From Pollutimonas sp. M17 (lineage in GTDB: Bacteria > Pseudomonadota > Gammaproteobacteria > Burkholderiales > Burkholderiaceae_B): a stretch of DNA of 64,000 nucleotides. Under the pieces are notes generated by a model. That model ran no database searches, was not told the origin of the DNA, and saw only the letters and a list, made by a program, of their open reading frames with translations. The DNA lies in NCBI RefSeq assembly GCF_025836975.1, contig NZ_CP107548.1, positions 1,426,001 through 1,490,000 of the forward strand, read 5' to 3'. Each line of letters starts with the position of its first letter. Within the stretch, counting starts at the first letter, position 1. This document shows positions 18,428 through 26,537 of this stretch, one piece after another. Made by a program: the position numbers and the translations under genes.

Positions 18428-18726
18428 TGAGCCGCTACGACGTTTACGCGAACCCGTCAGGCCATGGGTATCTTCTTGATGTCCAGGCGGACATCCTGCA
18501 GCCGCTAAATACAAGGGCTGTTGTGCCGCTGGTGCCCTTAAGTGAAGCGCCCAAGCCGGCGAAGACACTTAACCCTGTTTTCGACATACATGATGAGCTG
18601 CACGCGATGGTGACGCAATATATCGCTGCAGTTCCGGTCAGCGAGCTACAGAACCCGGTATGCAGCCTCCGACAGCGGCACGACGATATTGTGGGTGCCA
18701 TTGACTTTTTGTTTCATGGATTCTAG
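18427..18726 (+). CDS. ccdB: CcdB-type toxin
   Basis: Gyrase-poisoning toxin of 99 residues. It begins SRYDVYANPSGHGYLLDVQA, and ILQPLNTRAVVPLVP plus the C-terminal HDDIVGAIDFLFHGF match the family, in which the last residues (Trp/Gly/Phe or equivalents) contact GyrA. Here the penultimate positions are HGF in place of the WGI of F-plasmid CcdB. The pair lies between two tRNA-end scars, so it may stabilise a small integrated segment. Confidence 0.92.
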   Translation: MSRYDVYANPSGHGYLLDVQADILQPLNTRAVVPLVPLSEAPKPAKTLNPVFDIHDELHAMVTQYIAAVPVSELQNPVCSLRQRHDDIVGAIDFLFHGF

Positions 18727-18835
18727 CCGGCAGGAGTCACAACTCCCGACTGCTGGCGCTTCAGAAGAATATGGTGAGCGTGCGGAAGGCTAATGGTCCT
18801 GGGGGCTGGCTAAAATGGAGAGAGGGCCAAGAGCC

Positions 18836-18903
18836 CAAAAAAAGCTGCCCCGAACCTTGCGGTGTCGGGGCAGCTTGTATTCTTTGGTGGCGCATCCCTG
18901 ATT
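18836..18903 (-). repeat. Terminator plus 19-bp tRNA-Met 3'-end scar, left end of the ars island
   Basis: On the minus strand this reads as a tRNA 3' end (TGGTGGCGCATCCCTGATT on plus, 18885-18903) followed by a 12-bp stem terminator (AAGCTGCCCCGA 18842-18853, TCGGGGCAGCTT 18865-18876) and a T-run. The 62 bp from 18842 to 18903 resemble 23748-23807 closely, so the two probably are the ends of one integrated segment. Identity to the tRNA stops in the T-loop. Confidence 0.7.
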
Positions 18904-18972
18904 GTCTCGAGTTGCGCCAAAAAAACAATAAAATAGCCATTAATCAAAGACTTACAAGCTGCTTGACTGGCA

Positions 18973-18994
18973 TTGTATCAGTTCTTTGTAGCAG
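18973..18994 (+). repeat. 22-bp direct repeat, left copy
   Basis: TTGTATCAG-TT-CTTTGTAGCAG; the right copy at 23626-23647 differs only in the two central bases. Both copies lie just inside the tRNA-end scars that flank the ars genes. They may be recombinase arm sites or ends of the island. Confidence 0.55.
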
Positions 18995-19036
18995 TGGAGA
19001 TAAGCGCGGCCACCGCCTTCAACGGGTCGAAGTTGC

Positions 19037-19079
19037 TTGACGCGATTCCACTATTCCAATATGATGGAACTATGGAATC
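19037..19079 (+). promoter_or_regulatory. ars promoter and ArsR operator
   Basis: A -35 TTGACG (19037-19042) and a -10 TATGAT (19060-19065) are spaced by 17 bp, each 5 of 6 to consensus. An inverted repeat spans 19044-19079 (GATTCCA at the left end, TGGAATC at the right, 12 of 15 arm positions paired) and covers the -10 and the arsR start. The expected start of transcription, seven bases past the -10, is the A of the arsR ATG. Confidence 0.75.
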
Positions 19080-19398
19080 TAAAGACGTCGTTCAGGCTCT
19101 CGCCGCCCTAGCACATCCCTTACGCCTCGAAGTTTTCCGGGCGCTTGTCGTCGCCGGAGGCGAAGGCCTTACGCCCGGTGTCATCCAGGAAAGGTTGGAC
19201 GTGCCGCCTGCGACCTTGTCCTTTCACCTCAAGGATTTGACCAACGCCGGTTTGGTGTCGCAGGAACGGGCTAGCCGTAACCTCATCTACCGGGCGCAGT
19301 ACGAGAACATGAATCAGCTGCTGACTTATCTCACCGAAAACTGTTGCCAGGGTGTGCCGTGCACGGCTGACGCTGACAGCGCCACATTCAAGTGCTGA
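19072..19398 (+). CDS. arsR: ArsR-family arsenite-responsive repressor
   Basis: A 108-residue winged-helix repressor controlling the ars operon. The core (ALAALAHPLRLEVFRALV, VPPATLSFHLKDLTNAGLVS, SRNLIYRAQY) is standard. It lacks the classical ELCVCDL site in helix 4; instead the C-terminus has ENCCQGVPC (Cys91, Cys92, Cys97) and a final Cys108, the arrangement known from the Acidithiobacillus ferrooxidans-type ArsR with an As(III) site near the C-terminus. The start codon coincides with the predicted transcription start, so the mRNA looks leaderless. Confidence 0.93.
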   Translation: MESKDVVQALAALAHPLRLEVFRALVVAGGEGLTPGVIQERLDVPPATLSFHLKDLTNAGLVSQERASRNLIYRAQYENMNQLLTYLTENCCQGVPCTADADSATFKC

Positions 19399-19420
19399 CC
19401 TTTCCCAGGAGTACACCGCC

Positions 19421-19894
19421 ATGCGATTCCATGTACATTTGCACGTCAATAACTTAGAGGTGAACATCGCCTTCTATTCAAAGCTCTTTGCCGCCAAGCC
19501 AATTCGCATCGAGGCGGACTACGCTAAGTGGATGCTTGAGGACCCACGTGTCAATTTCGCTATCTCGACGCGAGGCAATGCAACGGGCGTTGACCATTTG
19601 GGGCTCCAGGCCGATGGGCCTGAAGAATTGGCAATGCTCAAAGGTCGTGCGCATGATGCCGATATGGTGCTTCTCGACCAGGGCGAGACGAACTGCTGCT
19701 ACGCCCGGAGTGCAAAACACTGGGTCACCGACCCCCAAGGCGTTGCCTGGGAGCATTTTCATACGCTGAAGAACATTCCTGTATTCGGGCAGAACTCGGA
19801 GCGTGGTGCTTCGTGCGAGAAAGTTTGCTGCGCTGCATCCAACCCAGGGAACTCGGCCAGTCCGTCCACGCAAGATACCCCAACCTGTTGTTAA
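19421..19894 (+). CDS. arsI: ArsI/CadI-family VOC protein, probable organoarsenical C-As lyase
   Basis: A 157-residue metalloenzyme of the vicinal-oxygen-chelate fold. MRFHVHLHVNNLE, YAKWMLEDPRVNFAIS, GVDHLGLQ and TDPQGVAWEHFHTL are family signatures. His4/His6, His59 and the Glu of WEHFH are likely Fe(II) ligands. The paired Cys92-Cys93 in NCCYARS is the substrate-thiol site known for ArsI; CadI-type relatives keep this region too. The C-terminal 30 residues add CEKVCC and a terminal CC, perhaps for metalloid binding. AGGAG precedes the ATG. Such enzymes remove the methyl or aryl group from trivalent organoarsenicals. Confidence 0.88.
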   Translation: MRFHVHLHVNNLEVNIAFYSKLFAAKPIRIEADYAKWMLEDPRVNFAISTRGNATGVDHLGLQADGPEELAMLKGRAHDADMVLLDQGETNCCYARSAKHWVTDPQGVAWEHFHTLKNIPVFGQNSERGASCEKVCCAASNPGNSASPSTQDTPTCC

Positions 19895-19905
19895 AGGACG
19901 CCGCT

Positions 19906-20406
19906 ATGGCCGATAAGATTTACAACGCGCTATTTCTCTGTAGTCGAAATTCAGCACGCTCCATCCTGGCCGAAGGCCTTTTGAACGAACATGGGCATGG
20001 TCGGTTCAAGGCGTATTCGGCTGGAAGTGACCCTTCCGATGAGGTCCATCCGCTCGCGCTCGAGACGCTACAGTCGCTAAGAATGCCGACGGCCGGATTT
20101 CGCAGCAAGAGCTGGAACGAGTTTGCAAAACCCGATGCCCCTCAGATGGACTTCATTCTCACGGTCTGCGACAAAGCGGCCGGAGAAGTCTGCCCAGTAT
20201 GGCCTGGACAACCGATAACCGCACACTGGGGTGTAGCTGACCCAGTTGCCTTTGAAGGGGATGACGCAGCGAAGCTGCACCAGTTCCGTGCAGCGGCGGT
20301 CACCCTTACACGTCGTATTGAGCTTCTTCTGTCGTTGCCTTTGCATCGACTAGATGCGCTTGCCATTAAGCGTGAAATCACAGATATCGGATTGGCTGAC
20401 CAATGA
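19906..20406 (+). CDS. arsC: Arsenate reductase, low-molecular-weight phosphatase type (first copy)
   Basis: Cytosolic enzyme reducing As(V) to As(III). The 166-residue protein has the N-terminal P-loop CSRNSARS (Cys-x5-Arg), YSAGSDPSDEVHPLALETL, and FILTVCDKAAGEVCPVWPG with a second Cys pair near residues 90-98. An HWGVADP motif follows. The P-loop has Ser-Arg where most relatives have Thr-Gly or Thr-His. AAAGGA precedes the ATG; the last four bases overlap the second arsC (ATGA). Confidence 0.92.
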   Translation: MADKIYNALFLCSRNSARSILAEGLLNEHGHGRFKAYSAGSDPSDEVHPLALETLQSLRMPTAGFRSKSWNEFAKPDAPQMDFILTVCDKAAGEVCPVWPGQPITAHWGVADPVAFEGDDAAKLHQFRAAAVTLTRRIELLLSLPLHRLDALAIKREITDIGLADQ

Positions 20407-20891
20407 CCGTGAACGTTCTTATTCTTTGTACCCACAACTCGGCACGCAGCGTACTGGCCGAGGGCATGCTCAACCACTGGGCAAGAGTGCTCGGTAAAGA
20501 CGTACGCGCCTACAGCGCGGGCAGCACACCGAGTGGGCGAATCAATCCCCACGCTTTAACAGCGTTGCAGGCCGCTGGAATAAGTACCGAAGGCTATCGG
20601 AGTAAGAGCTGGGATGAGTTTACGGGTGCCTCGGCGCCCGAAATGCACGTGGTAATTACCGTGTGCGACAGCGCGGCTGCCGAGCAGTGTCCATATTGGC
20701 CCGGCAAACCGGTAAAAGTTCATTGGGGATATCCGGACCCCTCAAACGCACCGGAGGAGCAAAAGGCCAATGCCTTTGAGCTTACACGTCAGGCGCTCGG
20801 CTATCGCATGCTGCAACTACTCTCCTACCCACTGAACGAGCTTGATAGTTCCGAATTGCAAGTCATCCTTACGCGTATTTCCAAGACCTAG
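20403..20891 (+). CDS. arsC: Arsenate reductase, low-molecular-weight phosphatase type (second copy)
   Basis: A 162-residue paralogue of the preceding protein with the more typical P-loop LCTHNSARSVLAEGML, YSAGSTPSGRINPHAL, VVITVCDSAAAEQCPYWPG and VHWGYPDPS. The two copies differ at many positions, so they are diverged paralogues and not a recent tandem duplication. Translation is coupled to the first copy through a 4-bp overlap. Different electron donors (thioredoxin, glutaredoxin) are possible but cannot be read from sequence. Confidence 0.92.
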   Translation: MTVNVLILCTHNSARSVLAEGMLNHWARVLGKDVRAYSAGSTPSGRINPHALTALQAAGISTEGYRSKSWDEFTGASAPEMHVVITVCDSAAAEQCPYWPGKPVKVHWGYPDPSNAPEEQKANAFELTRQALGYRMLQLLSYPLNELDSSELQVILTRISKT

Positions 20892-20896
20892 TTCTT

Positions 20897-21976
20897 ATGA
20901 CCGCTTCTACATTAGCCGCCGAAACGTCGGCCAAGCCCGCTATTTCCTTTTTTGAGCGATACCTTACTGTCTGGGTGGCCGCTTGCATCGTGATAGGGAT
21001 TGGGCTGGGCCAGTTGCTGCCCGGGTTCTTTCACGATGTGGCTAACCTGGAAGTCGCAAAGGTGAATATCCCGGTGGGGGTGCTCATCTGGGTCATGATT
21101 ATTCCGATGCTCTTGAAAATCGACTTCGGAGCCCTGAATCAAGTCACATCGCATTGGCGTGGTATTGGCGTCACGCTCTTCATCAACTGGGCGGTCAAGC
21201 CGTTCTCGATGGCGTTACTTGGGTGGATTTTTATTCGCCACATATTTGCGCCGTACCTGCCAGCCGAACAATTGGACAGCTATGTGGCTGGGCTCATCCT
21301 GCTTGCGGCCGCGCCGTGCACAGCCATGGTCTTTGTATGGAGTCAACTCTGCAAAGGTGACCCATACTTCACGCTTTCTCAGGTGGCGCTGAATGACGCC
21401 ATTATGGTCGTCGCCTTCGCACCGGTGGTCGCGTTGTTGTTGGGGCTGTCGTCGATTACGGTCCCATGGGACACGTTGCTGGTCTCAGTTGGTCTATACA
21501 TCGTGGTTCCGGTCATCATTGCTCAAGTTTGGCGCAAGAGGTTGCTACTTCGCGGTGCCGGACACTTCCAGGCCGTTACCTCGAAGCTGGGACCATTGTC
21601 CATTGGCGCCTTGTTGCTGACGCTGGTTTTGCTTTTCGCCTTCCAAGGAGAGGCTATCCTTGAGCAGCCGCTAGTTATTGCACTGCTTGCAGTGCCCATC
21701 TTTATACAGGTGGTGCTCAACTCCGGCTTGGCTTATGTGCTCAATCGAAAGCTGGGCGTCAAACACTGTGTCGCCGGTCCATCCGCCCTCATTGGAGCGA
21801 GCAATTTCTTCGAGCTCGCCGTGGCGACAGCGATTAGTCTTTTCGGCTTCCAGTCTGGCGCTGCACTGGCGACGGTAGTCGGCGTACTCATTGAAGTCCC
21901 GTTGATGCTCGCCGTGGTCGCCATCGTTAACCGTACACAATCTTGGTATGAAGCAGGGCAAACCGCTGCTCAGTAA
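20897..21976 (+). CDS. acr3: Arsenite efflux permease, ACR3 family
   Basis: Inner-membrane As(III) exporter with ten hydrophobic helices, 359 aa. Diagnostic features are [31 protein letters not shown] and the conserved Cys in [20 protein letters not shown], with a last-helix [19 protein letters not shown]. This is the ACR3 type and not the ArsB type. It lies five bases after the second arsC and completes the arsenate detoxification route: reduction then export. Confidence 0.95.
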   Translation: MTASTLAAETSAKPAISFFERYLTVWVAACIVIGIGLGQLLPGFFHDVANLEVAKVNIPVGVLIWVMIIPMLLKIDFGALNQVTSHWRGIGVTLFINWAVKPFSMALLGWIFIRHIFAPYLPAEQLDSYVAGLILLAAAPCTAMVFVWSQLCKGDPYFTLSQVALNDAIMVVAFAPVVALLLGLSSITVPWDTLLVSVGLYIVVPVIIAQVWRKRLLLRGAGHFQAVTSKLGPLSIGALLLTLVLLFAFQGEAILEQPLVIALLAVPIFIQVVLNSGLAYVLNRKLGVKHCVAGPSALIGASNFFELAVATAISLFGFQSGAALATVVGVLIEVPLMLAVVAIVNRTQSWYEAGQTAAQ

Positions 21977-21981
21977 ATCGC

Positions 21982-22719
21982 ATGACCGATATCACTTATC
22001 TTCAGAACCCCACAGAATTCCCTGCGCTTGATGAGGCGCTCTTCGAAGTCCCTTCGGTGGCAAGGCTCGCCACTCACGAACGGTCTCGGCACAAACCGCG
22101 CTTTCTAATGCTTTATGGCTCGGTTCGGCAGCGCTCATACAGTCGACTGTTGACGTTCGAGGCCGCTCGCCTCCTTGAGGCGATGGGCGGCGAGGTCAAA
22201 GTATTTAATCCCAGCGGCTTGCCGCTACCCGATGACGCGCCGGATACTCATCCTAGAGTCAAGGAACTGCGCGAGCTGGTGCAGTGGGCCGAAGGGATGG
22301 TTTGGACGTCTCCCGAGCGCCATGGTGCGATGACCGGCATCATGAAAGCACAGATTGATTGGATTCCGTTGGCGCTGGGAGCCGTCCGCCCGACACAGGG
22401 TAAGACATTGGCGGTCATGCAGGTGTCGGGAGGGTCACAGTCCTTCAACGCCGTGAACCAGATGCGTGTGCTTGGGCGCTGGATGCGGATGGTGACCATC
22501 CCCAATCAATCGTCCGTCGCGAAGGCGTTTATGGAGTTCGACGAAGAAGGTCGCATGAAGCCATCCAGTTATTACGACCGGGTCGTCGATGTGATGGAGG
22601 AGCTCGTTAAGTTCACACTGCTCACGCGCGACGCCAGCTCGTACCTTGTAGACCGTTATAGCGAACGCAAGGAGAGTGCCAAGGAGCTCTCCAAGCGCGT
22701 GAATCAGCGGTCCATATGA
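21982..22719 (+). CDS. arsH: ArsH, NADPH-dependent FMN reductase-type organoarsenical oxidase
   Basis: Flavoprotein of 245 aa. The flavodoxin-like core has [22 protein letters not shown] (FMN phosphate loop within GSVRQRS), [20 protein letters not shown] and [20 protein letters not shown]. By family knowledge ArsH oxidises trivalent methyl or aromatic arsenicals to less toxic pentavalent forms, which complements ArsI. Last recognised gene of the ars operon, five bases after acr3. Confidence 0.94.
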   Translation: MTDITYLQNPTEFPALDEALFEVPSVARLATHERSRHKPRFLMLYGSVRQRSYSRLLTFEAARLLEAMGGEVKVFNPSGLPLPDDAPDTHPRVKELRELVQWAEGMVWTSPERHGAMTGIMKAQIDWIPLALGAVRPTQGKTLAVMQVSGGSQSFNAVNQMRVLGRWMRMVTIPNQSSVAKAFMEFDEEGRMKPSSYYDRVVDVMEELVKFTLLTRDASSYLVDRYSERKESAKELSKRVNQRSI

Positions 22720-23620
22720 GGCTGCTCATCCGCATATGAGCCCGGTTCGCGGGAGACGCATTTACAAACGTTGCGGGGCCGAAGGCTTGCTGTACATCGC
22801 GGAGCTCATGGAGTATGAAACGCTCGGAGTCTGTGCTTCGAAGCTGCAAGAGTTAAAGCGCAAATTGCCTCCGTCAATGCGGAGGAAATCGCAGGACAGC
22901 GACGCCCGGGTTGAGCCCCGAAGGGGTGGCGACGGCGTACAGCCGTGGCCAGTGCTGGTCGCCCACGACCAGTACCGTGGGGGGGCCAAAATGAAATGTA
23001 GTGAGCGAACGCGAACGAAAGGCCGCCCCAGCGGCCGCTTTCATTTTGGGGGCGAAGCCCCCGTTCCCCTGGAGCAAAGCGCCAGGGGCTCATGCGCTTA
23101 AAGTGAGCCGGCGGCGGATGCCGCAGCGAACGGTCGCGAGGACGGATGTCCGGGCGATTCAAGCGTATGAGCCCATGGGGCGAACCACCCCACACGGGGG
23201 TGGTTTGAACCAGGGGAACGGCCACGTTAGGAAAGCAGCCCTAGCTGCTTAGTTCGCGGCCTGGCGTCCAGCCAGGTAAGAGCGAACGGTCCGCTTTCAC
23301 TGTTAACCCGCTCGTTAATTTGCCTGTAAGAACCCTCTTTAACAGGGAGGCCTACAGGGGGACGCAGCTTGCGAGACCGATTATGTACTGTTAATTGGAG
23401 CAATTGACAGCTGGTACCTGAACTAACATCAACGGGGTCCCGCTTCGCGCTTATCCGACGTTTCCAAGGAGAGAAAAATCTCCCGGCGGCCGAGCTGCGG
23501 ACGGAGGCGCAGGGGAACACCCCTGCGAAACCAAAGATTGGAGGATTGAGGCCCAGTGGTGAGGTACGGAACGGACTGTGACATAGATTTCCTTGCGCCA
23601 AGTTTCGCTACCGCCGACAC
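22720..23620. other. Hairpin-dense region without a recognised gene, right part of the ars island
   Basis: About 900 bp with short open frames on both strands but no protein motif. It holds an unusual series of hairpins: CTGGTCG/CGACCAG (22955-22972), GGGGGC-GAA-GCCCCC (23048-23062), CCCCTGG/CCAGGGG (23066-23088), AACCACCCC/GGGGTGGTT (23183-23205), AAGCAGC/GCTGCTT (23233-23250), a two-tier stem GTTCGC/CCTGGC with GCCAGG/GCGAAC (about 23252-23286), GGAGA/TCTCC (23468-23483) and CGCAGGGG-AACA-CCCCTGCG (23508-23527). A structured RNA, a transfer or replication origin, or decayed element DNA are all possible. Confidence 0.5.
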
Positions 23621-23625
23621 ATGCT

Positions 23626-23647
23626 TTGTATCAGCGCTTTGTAGCAG
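23626..23647 (+). repeat. 22-bp direct repeat, right copy
   Basis: TTGTATCAG-CG-CTTTGTAGCAG, 20 of 22 identical to 18973-18994 and in the same orientation. A perfect AT-rich palindrome (GCTAAATTT/AAATTTAGC) follows within 35 bp. Confidence 0.55.
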
Positions 23648-23742
23648 CTTGTCTGTCTAATCACTTCCGCTAAATTTAAAATTTAGCGTCAGTTTAGATT
23701 AGGAAAACCTAGATAAATCAATGTGCTATACAATCCAGGGAC

Positions 23743-23778
23743 AAAAAAACTGCCCCGAAACTTGAAGTCTCGAGGCAG
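23743..23778 (-). terminator. Terminator attached to the third tRNA-end copy
   Basis: On the minus strand, stem CTGCC/GGCAG (23750-23754, 23774-23778) continues with CGA/TCG after one mismatch and is followed by seven T residues. It is homologous to the terminator at 18842-18876, including the following GGCAGCTTGTATTC. Confidence 0.75.
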
Positions 23779-23787
23779 CTTGTATTC

Positions 23788-23835
23788 CTGGTGGCGCATC
23801 CCTGATTCGAACAGGGGACCTGCGGATTATGATTC
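23788..23835 (+). repeat. attL: 48-bp direct repeat of the tRNA-Met 3' half
   Basis: Identical over 48 bp to 32155-32202 inside the intact tRNA gene. It runs from the CCA end to the anticodon loop, where identity stops (TTCTGC here, TTCCGTC in the tRNA), as expected for a tyrosine recombinase that crosses over at the anticodon loop. It marks the left end of an 8.4-kb element. Confidence 0.92.
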
Positions 23836-23900
23836 TGCAAAATATTATATTTCATTGCATTTTTCAGTGTTGATAAAAAGACTAAGAACAAGCAAATAAG

Positions 23901-23984
23901 CGCTTTACACAATGTTTACATGAATCCGAAGGTTGATTAATGTTGAGCTCTATTCCATAATAGTGTTTACATAGTGCTTACATG
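23901..23984 (+). promoter_or_regulatory. Putative integrase arm-type sites, left end
   Basis: The heptamer TTTACAT and close variants recur: TTTACAC (23904), TTTACAT (23915), TTTACAT (23966) and CTTACAT (23977). TGTTTACATAGTGCTTACATG (23964-23984) reappears with one change at 32079-32099 near the right end, in the same orientation. Confidence 0.65.
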
Positions 23985-23986
23985 GG

Positions 23987-25408
23987 ATGCTGGGCATGGC
24001 AAAGGTGAAATTAACGGCAGGACGTATCCAGGCGTTTACATGCCCGCCAGACAAGCGCCAAGCGTTTCTATGGGATGCTGACGTTAATGGGCTAGCTGTA
24101 CGTGCTACCGCTGGCGCAAAGGCGTATATCTACCAAGGTCGTCTAAAGGGCAAAAGCTTGCGTATGACCATTGGCGATGTGAGCGTATGGAGCTTGGAAG
24201 AATACCGGCACCCGAAAACTGGTGAGGTGATTACGCCGGGAGCGCGGCCCGAAGCCCGCCGCCTGCAAGCCATTATCGACCAAGGCCGCGACCCGCGAGA
24301 GGTGAAAGCCGAGCTTACCGTCGCCGATGTTGCCAAGCGTACAAAGGCTAAGCAGGAAGAAGCGCCCGCCCTGGATGCCTGGAACGTCTATATTGCAGCC
24401 CGAGCTCCAAAATGGAGCGAACGCCACAAGGCCGACCACGAGAACATGGCCCGCGACGGGGGCGAGAAAATCACCCGAGGACGCCGTAAAGGGATGCCCG
24501 AGAAGAAAGAGCCAGGCATACTGCGCCCCCTGCTGGACTTACCACTAAGCCAAATTACCCGCGATGCGGTGGCCGACTGGCTGGAACAAGAAGCACCAAA
24601 ACGCCCAACCCGCACCCGGCTAGCCTTGTCTTTATTGGCGACCTTTATCAACTGGTGTAGCGACCGCCCGGAATACCGTGAGCAGGTAAACGCCGATGCT
24701 TGTGTGCGCCTGAAAAGGGAATTACCCAAAGCCCAGGCAAAAGATGATTGCTTGCAGCGTGAACAGTTGGCGCTATGGTTCGAGCATGTGCGCAAGATAG
24801 GCAGCCCGGTTATTTCCGCCTACCTGCAAACCGCGCTACTGACTGGCGCACGCCGTGAGGAAATCGCCGCCCTACGATGGGAGGATGTAGATTTTCAATG
24901 GGACAGCCTTCAGATTGCCGATAAGGTAGAGCGGGAAACAGGCCGCGTCATTCCGCTGACGCCTTACGTTAAATCTCTGCTGCTGGAGCTTCGACGCGTC
25001 AATAACACGCCCACCGTTCGCCAGTTGCGTAGCAAGGAAGCCGAGGACAAGCCCTGGACGCCTTCGCCGTGGGTATTCTCAAGCCCCACCGCCGAGGCTG
25101 GATACATTGCCGAGCCGCGTATAGCCCACAACAAGGCTATCCAGGCCGCTGGATTGCCACACCTCACCATCCATGGCCTACGCCGTTCCTTCGGCACCCT
25201 GGCGGAATGGGTGGAGTGTCCGGCTGGCGTGGTGGCACAGATTCAAGGCCACAAGCCGAGCGCCATTGCCGAAAAGCACTACCGTCGTCGCCCCCTGGAT
25301 TTGCTGCGCATGTGGCACACCAAGATTGAAGGCTGGATATTGAAGCAGGCCGGTATTGAGCAGCCAACGGAACAGGCGCAACCGCTGAAGGCAATCAACG
25401 CCGCCTGA
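23987..25408 (+). CDS. int: Tyrosine-type integrase of the tRNA-Met element
   Basis: Site-specific recombinase of 473 aa, P4/prophage-island type. The N-terminus (LTAGRIQAFTCPPDKRQAFL, WDADVNGLAVRATAGAKAYI) is the arm-binding DUF4102-like part. Catalytic residues are visible: Arg289 in TGARREEIAALRW, His396 and Arg399 in HGLRRSF, His422 in GHKPSAIAEKHY, and Tyr432 in the same stretch. It lies 150 bp inside attL and reads into the element. ATG at 23987 and at 23996 are both possible; neither has a strong ribosome-binding site. Confidence 0.93.
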   Translation: MLGMAKVKLTAGRIQAFTCPPDKRQAFLWDADVNGLAVRATAGAKAYIYQGRLKGKSLRMTIGDVSVWSLEEYRHPKTGEVITPGARPEARRLQAIIDQGRDPREVKAELTVADVAKRTKAKQEEAPALDAWNVYIAARAPKWSERHKADHENMARDGGEKITRGRRKGMPEKKEPGILRPLLDLPLSQITRDAVADWLEQEAPKRPTRTRLALSLLATFINWCSDRPEYREQVNADACVRLKRELPKAQAKDDCLQREQLALWFEHVRKIGSPVISAYLQTALLTGARREEIAALRWEDVDFQWDSLQIADKVERETGRVIPLTPYVKSLLLELRRVNNTPTVRQLRSKEAEDKPWTPSPWVFSSPTAEAGYIAEPRIAHNKAIQAAGLPHLTIHGLRRSFGTLAEWVECPAGVVAQIQGHKPSAIAEKHYRRRPLDLLRMWHTKIEGWILKQAGIEQPTEQAQPLKAINAA

Positions 25409-25506
25409 CCACATACGCCAGCGTCTAGCCCGACGGGGTAAAAAGCCGGAAACCTTCACCGGCCTGACGCTGGCACCTTATTTTTGAAGGCGCATTGAAG
25501 GATGCA

Positions 25507-26442
25507 ATGAAGAAAATCGGGTACAGCGATTTCATACGGATATGCCAAATCGAGTGTGTCGATACGTGGTGTGATTGGCTGTCGCTTCGGAAGGATGGCG
25601 TATATATCAAAAAGCCTGATGATGGCGTCGAGCTTACGCCGGACGAACGCGCCGTTCTGACGGAGCATCCCACGGGCAACCTAAACGAACCCGCTTTATC
25701 GTTTCCGTGTGATATTTCGACGCTCATGGCTTTCCTAGAAAGTCAGGAAATAGGTGTGGATATTGACGATGCGTATCTACGAGCCGTCGGGTACCAAGAT
25801 AATGATGCTTTTAGCGTAGGAGGCGCTATCAGTGTCAGTGTTGGAGACAGTGATGTACTGCTGAATGTCGAGGCAATCCTTAATCGCATTGCTGATGCAC
25901 GGTATCCGCCTACATTGAATACCGACGTTGACCTGAATACGCTGGAACTGCAAAAACAAGCTCACATGATGCACCTGAGTGGCGATATTCGCGATGCGTT
26001 CAGAACAGGCTGTTTAACCGCTCGAGGCCGCGACGGACTCAAGTACAGCGCCCCACCCCTGGGTGAGACTTTCGACGACGTTTATGTGTCGCGCCTGGAA
26101 TTTGAAGGTTTTAGTGAAAATGAGTGGTTGGTGAGGATTGTTGATGCGACGCCCGAAAATCAAGCCGCACCAAAGTCGAAGACAAGCCATAAGCTGCGGA
26201 ATCGCGTTCGTCTTTTGGATGCCGAGGTACAGACAGCAAAAGGCCGCGCCTTGAATGCTGGCGATGCAAATAGCGTATGGGCGGAGCTGACGAAGATGGC
26301 TGAAAAGCAAGAGGGCTTGCTTATTGGGCATTCTTCCGACGGACTGCAATATAAGGGAAAGACGCATCAAGATACCGGCACGCCTGATGTATTTACGTTG
26401 AAGGCGCTACGCGACAGAATGAGACGCGCTAAGAAGCGATAA
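25507..26442 (+). CDS. Element-borne protein of unknown function
   Basis: A 311-residue soluble protein starting MKKIGYSDFIRICQIECVDT. No catalytic motif was recognised. The middle part (RYPPTLNTDVDLNTLELQKQ, through SGDIRDAFRTGCLTARGRDG) and a basic C-terminus (LKALRDRMRRAKKR) suggest a nucleic-acid-associated or host-takeover protein of the kind found next to integrases in genomic islands. ATG at 25507 is preceded by GAAGG; an in-frame TTG at 25495 is less likely. Confidence 0.7.
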   Translation: MKKIGYSDFIRICQIECVDTWCDWLSLRKDGVYIKKPDDGVELTPDERAVLTEHPTGNLNEPALSFPCDISTLMAFLESQEIGVDIDDAYLRAVGYQDNDAFSVGGAISVSVGDSDVLLNVEAILNRIADARYPPTLNTDVDLNTLELQKQAHMMHLSGDIRDAFRTGCLTARGRDGLKYSAPPLGETFDDVYVSRLEFEGFSENEWLVRIVDATPENQAAPKSKTSHKLRNRVRLLDAEVQTAKGRALNAGDANSVWAELTKMAEKQEGLLIGHSSDGLQYKGKTHQDTGTPDVFTLKALRDRMRRAKKR

Positions 26443-26505
26443 AGCGCGGTATGGCGCGATAGCACGCGCGCATATCGGGAGAACATCGTATGAGATAAAG
26501 AATCC

Positions 26506-26534
26506 GTATCACCACAAATAAACAGAGGTGATAC
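26506..26534 (+). promoter_or_regulatory. Inverted repeat covering the ribosome-binding site of the AlpA-like gene
   Basis: GTATCACC (26506-26513) and GGTGATAC (26527-26534) are perfect complements 13 bp apart. The right arm includes the GAGGTG ribosome-binding site, so the repeat could be an operator or an mRNA hairpin that limits translation. Confidence 0.6.
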
Positions 26535-26537
26535 ACG

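Larger units (their letters stand above)
18727..19071. other. Region between ccdB and arsR
   Basis: No convincing gene in 345 bp. It contains the terminator and tRNA-end scar at 18836-18903, a 22-bp element at 18973-18994 and the -35/-10 of arsR. A plus-strand frame of 89 codons (18771-19040) crosses all of these and shows no protein motif. Confidence 0.5.

Noticed and set aside
18771-19040. An 89-codon plus-strand frame between ccdB and arsR
   Set aside because: It runs through the terminator, the tRNA scar and the 22-bp repeat, with no protein-like features.
22736-23601. Several 60-140-codon frames in the region after arsH
   Set aside because: They disagree in strand and frame, lack ribosome-binding sites and motifs, and coincide with dense hairpins.
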